Positions 61,810 to 64,000 of a stretch of DNA of 64,000 nt are shown piece by piece. Under the pieces are notes generated by a model. That model was not told the origin of the DNA and made no database searches. It was given only the letters and a program-made list of their open reading frames with translations. This DNA comes from SM23-73-3 sp964580215 (GTDB taxonomy: Bacteria > Zixibacteria > MSB-5A5 > SM1-73): contig CAZOJT010000012.1 of the NCBI GenBank assembly GCA_964580215.1, positions 1 through 64,000 on the forward strand. Reading direction: 5' to 3'. The number at the start of each line of letters is the position of its first letter. Position 1 is the first letter of the stretch. Both the position numbers and the translations under genes were made by a program.

Positions 61810-63981
61810 ATGAAAAGAATATTTGGCACAAGCTTGATTCTGGTGGTCTTCCTCAGTGCAATTGCGTGGGCTGACGGTTTCATCATTCCTATGCCTCCGC
61901 GTCCTGGCAAGCCTTTTCCCCCTGATCTGTCCATAAAATATCATCACGTGGACATAAAGATTGACAACCAGGTTGCACAGACAGCGGTGGATCAGGTTTT
62001 CATAAACAACCATCATCGGGACATAGAGGGGACCTATATTTTCCCCATACCGGAGGATGCCTCCATCTCCAGGTTCTCCATGTTTGTAGGAGGCGAAGAG
62101 ATCAGGGGTAAAATACTGGACAAAGACGAAGCCCGGAAAATCTATCAGGATATAGTTCGCAGGAAAAAAGATCCCGCCCTTCTGGAGTATTTCAAGGATG
62201 GAATGTTCAAGGCTTCGGTTTATCCCATTCCTGCTCATGGCGAGACCCGCATCAAACTCTATTATTCTGAGATTCTTAAGTTAGGCGGAGGAATATGCGG
62301 CTATCACTATACCTTAAACACGGAGAAGTTCTCCAAAGACCCCTTGCAGAGCGTGAAGGTTAACGTGGAGATCAGTTCAAAAACGCCCATAAAAAGCATC
62401 TACTCTCCTTCACATAATATAAGAATTGAAAAGGAAGACGATCATCATGCCAGAGTAACCTACGTGGAGGAGAACACCCGCCCGGATAAGGATTTCTTTC
62501 TCTATTATACCGTTTCAGAGAAGGACGTCGGCTTCAATCTTCTCCCCTTTGAAGATGAAGAGCATCAGGGTTATTTTTTGGCTATGATCTCTCCTTTGGT
62601 GGAGGTTCCTGCGGATAGAACTTCAAGCAAAAACATAATTTTCATTCTGGACACCTCGGGAAGCATGAAGGGAGAGAAGATAAAGCAAGCTAAAGGAGCC
62701 CTATCTTTTTGCCTGAACAGCCTGAACAAAGGGGATCGGTTCAACGTGATCGACTTTGATGACCAGATCAGAAGCTTTAAGACAGGTTTGGTTCGGGCAG
62801 AGCAGGAGAATATCTCAGAAGCTCTCTCCTTTGTGGGCAAACGCGAGGCAGAGGGGGGGACCAACATAAATGATGCACTACTCACCGGTCTGGAGCAAAT
62901 CGAAGAGGCAAGCGGAGCTTCTTTCATTATCTTTTTGACCGATGGTCTGCCTACCGTAGGGCAGACAGATATAAACACCATTCTGAAAAATGTGAAGGGG
63001 GCGAATCAATTCTCCACCAGGATATTTGTATTCGGAGTGGGCTATGACGTGAACACCCGTCTTTTAGATCGAGTGGCTCAGGACAACCACGCCACCTCTG
63101 ATTACGTTCGTCCATCCGAGGATATCGAGGTGAAGGTCTCCAGCTTCTACAAAAAAGTTTCCCATCCCATTCTGACAGATATTAAGCTTTCGTTTGGCAA
63201 TGTGGAAGTTTATGATCTTTATCCCAACGAGCTTCCTGATATATTTAAGGGTTCTCAACTTCTGGTGCTGGGTAAATACAAAAATGGAGGACATACCATG
63301 ACGAGGCTGTCCGGTTCTACCCAGGGGACGACCCGAGAATTCGTCTATGAGGTGAATTTTTCGCCAGATAATAAAAACGATTTCATCCCCCGGCTCTGGG
63401 CAACCAGAAGGATCGGATATTTGATCGATCAATTAAGACTTCATGGAGAGAACAAGGAACTGGTGGAGGAGGTGGTTAGACTCTCCAAGAAATATGGGAT
63501 CATCACCGAATATACCTCTTTTCTGGTGGATGCAGACTACAGATTGGCGGCTCACCAGTTAGCGCCCCGGGCGGAGAGAAATTTAATGGAATCAGCCAGA
63601 GACGTGGTGGGCGCAGGGGCCGTGAATCGGGCTAAAGCCACGAAGAAGTATGCCGGGGCTGCACAGGCTCTCCAGGGCTTTCTGGATGCGGAAGGAAAAG
63701 AACAGAGAATAACTAAGATGGCTCAGATTGGAAACAGGACTTTTTTCAACAAAAACGGCCTTTGGGTGGATAGCGAATATGAGGGTCAGATCGAGCCCAT
63801 AAAAGTGGAAAGACTTTCAGAAGCGTATTTCAAGCTCTTGAGTAAGGTTCCCCAAGTGGGAAGATTTTTTGCTCTGGGAGATGAGGTCATATTTCTTATG
63901 CATGGCAAAGCCGTTTACATCTCGGATGAGGGAAAAAGCGACCTCACCCCATCCGAACTGAAATCGCTCCTTTCCTGGTAA
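61810..63981 (+). CDS. Secreted VIT and von Willebrand factor A domain protein
   Basis: The 723-residue protein has a signal peptide (FGTSLILVVFLSAIAWA), a VIT domain at about 35-160 (VDQVFINNHHRDIEGTYIFP, KASVYPIPAHGETRIKLYY in two pieces), and a vWA domain at about 273-450 with a complete metal-binding DTSGSM site (Asp281-Ser285) and the later FLTDGLPT. The C-terminal region of 250 residues is unassigned. VIT/vWA proteins act in adhesion or complex assembly through metal-dependent binding. GGAG lies nine bases before the ATG. It is 107 bases after the anti-sigma gene and may be under the same sigma factor. Confidence 0.9.
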   Translation: MKRIFGTSLILVVFLSAIAWADGFIIPMPPRPGKPFPPDLSIKYHHVDIKIDNQVAQTAVDQVFINNHHRDIEGTYIFPIPEDASISRFSMFVGGEEIRGKILDKDEARKIYQDIVRRKKDPALLEYFKDGMFKASVYPIPAHGETRIKLYYSEILKLGGGICGYHYTLNTEKFSKDPLQSVKVNVEISSKTPIKSIYSPSHNIRIEKEDDHHARVTYVEENTRPDKDFFLYYTVSEKDVGFNLLPFEDEEHQGYFLAMISPLVEVPADRTSSKNIIFILDTSGSMKGEKIKQAKGALSFCLNSLNKGDRFNVIDFDDQIRSFKTGLVRAEQENISEALSFVGKREAEGGTNINDALLTGLEQIEEASGASFIIFLTDGLPTVGQTDINTILKNVKGANQFSTRIFVFGVGYDVNTRLLDRVAQDNHATSDYVRPSEDIEVKVSSFYKKVSHPILTDIKLSFGNVEVYDLYPNELPDIFKGSQLLVLGKYKNGGHTMTRLSGSTQGTTREFVYEVNFSPDNKNDFIPRLWATRRIGYLIDQLRLHGENKELVEEVVRLSKKYGIITEYTSFLVDADYRLAAHQLAPRAERNLMESARDVVGAGAVNRAKATKKYAGAAQALQGFLDAEGKEQRITKMAQIGNRTFFNKNGLWVDSEYEGQIEPIKVERLSEAYFKLLSKVPQVGRFFALGDEVIFLMHGKAVYISDEGKSDLTPSELKSLLSW

Positions 63982-64000
63982 CAACCATGTAAATGTAGGG

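Overview
The window reads as chromosomal DNA of an uncultured Gram-negative (diderm) bacterium. Tol-Pal, two ExbB/ExbD pairs, a TolC-type pump and many lipoprotein signals imply an outer membrane. Large secreted proteins end either in paired dockerin-like repeats with the phrase YLINYLYKGGPAP or in a NYPNPFN...GIYFY tail of the type IX (Por) sorting kind. That mix suits the FCB group, and candidate phylum Zixibacteria is my best guess. This is inference: no rRNA or marker tree is available in the window.

Layout. 0.2-7.6 kb: two large secreted dockerin proteins, one carrying a C39-like peptidase domain. 8.3-19.9 kb: a Tol-Pal cluster read on the minus strand (tolQ, tolR, a TonB/TolA-like protein, an FG-GAP propeller protein, a C25 gingipain-like peptidase, tolB, two pal genes, cpoB), so two secreted-protein genes sit inside an envelope operon. 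20.5-22.5 kb: an orphan PAS histidine kinase. 22.9-25.4 kb: gene remnants, then exbD, exbB and a frameshifted tonB. 25.7-34.8 kb: a probable stress regulon made of an ECF sigma factor, TolC, a membrane-fusion protein, a MacB-like ABC transporter, an anti-sigma factor, a Spy/CpxP-like protein, a surface protein with four LTxEQR repeats and two lipoproteins. 35-42.4 kb: a ThiD2-domain protein, a RelE/AbrB toxin-antitoxin pair, gcvT, uvrA and hflX. 42.8-48.7 kb: a 1961-residue modular secreted protein. 50.1-57.2 kb: a PqqD-M50-HlyD fusion, a TPR protein, a subtilisin-dockerin protein and a propeller-like secreted protein. 57.9-64 kb: an RNase H-like protein, holA, then ECF sigma, anti-sigma and a VIT/vWA protein.

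The most unusual signal is in the spacers. They are packed with small dispersed palindromic elements, and some are nested inside others. A 121-137 bp inverted-repeat element occurs twice with clean 4-bp target duplications; one copy interrupts another repeat whose empty form is preserved at the start of the window. A 17-bp unit has inserted into two unrelated repeat families. Related short sequences also appear inside genes, most clearly as about 13 extra residues between the G1 and G3 motifs of HflX. At protein scale, a segment of about 218 residues from the first secreted protein recurs inside the beta-helix region of the C25 peptidase. All family and function calls rest on reading motifs by eye; no database search was run.
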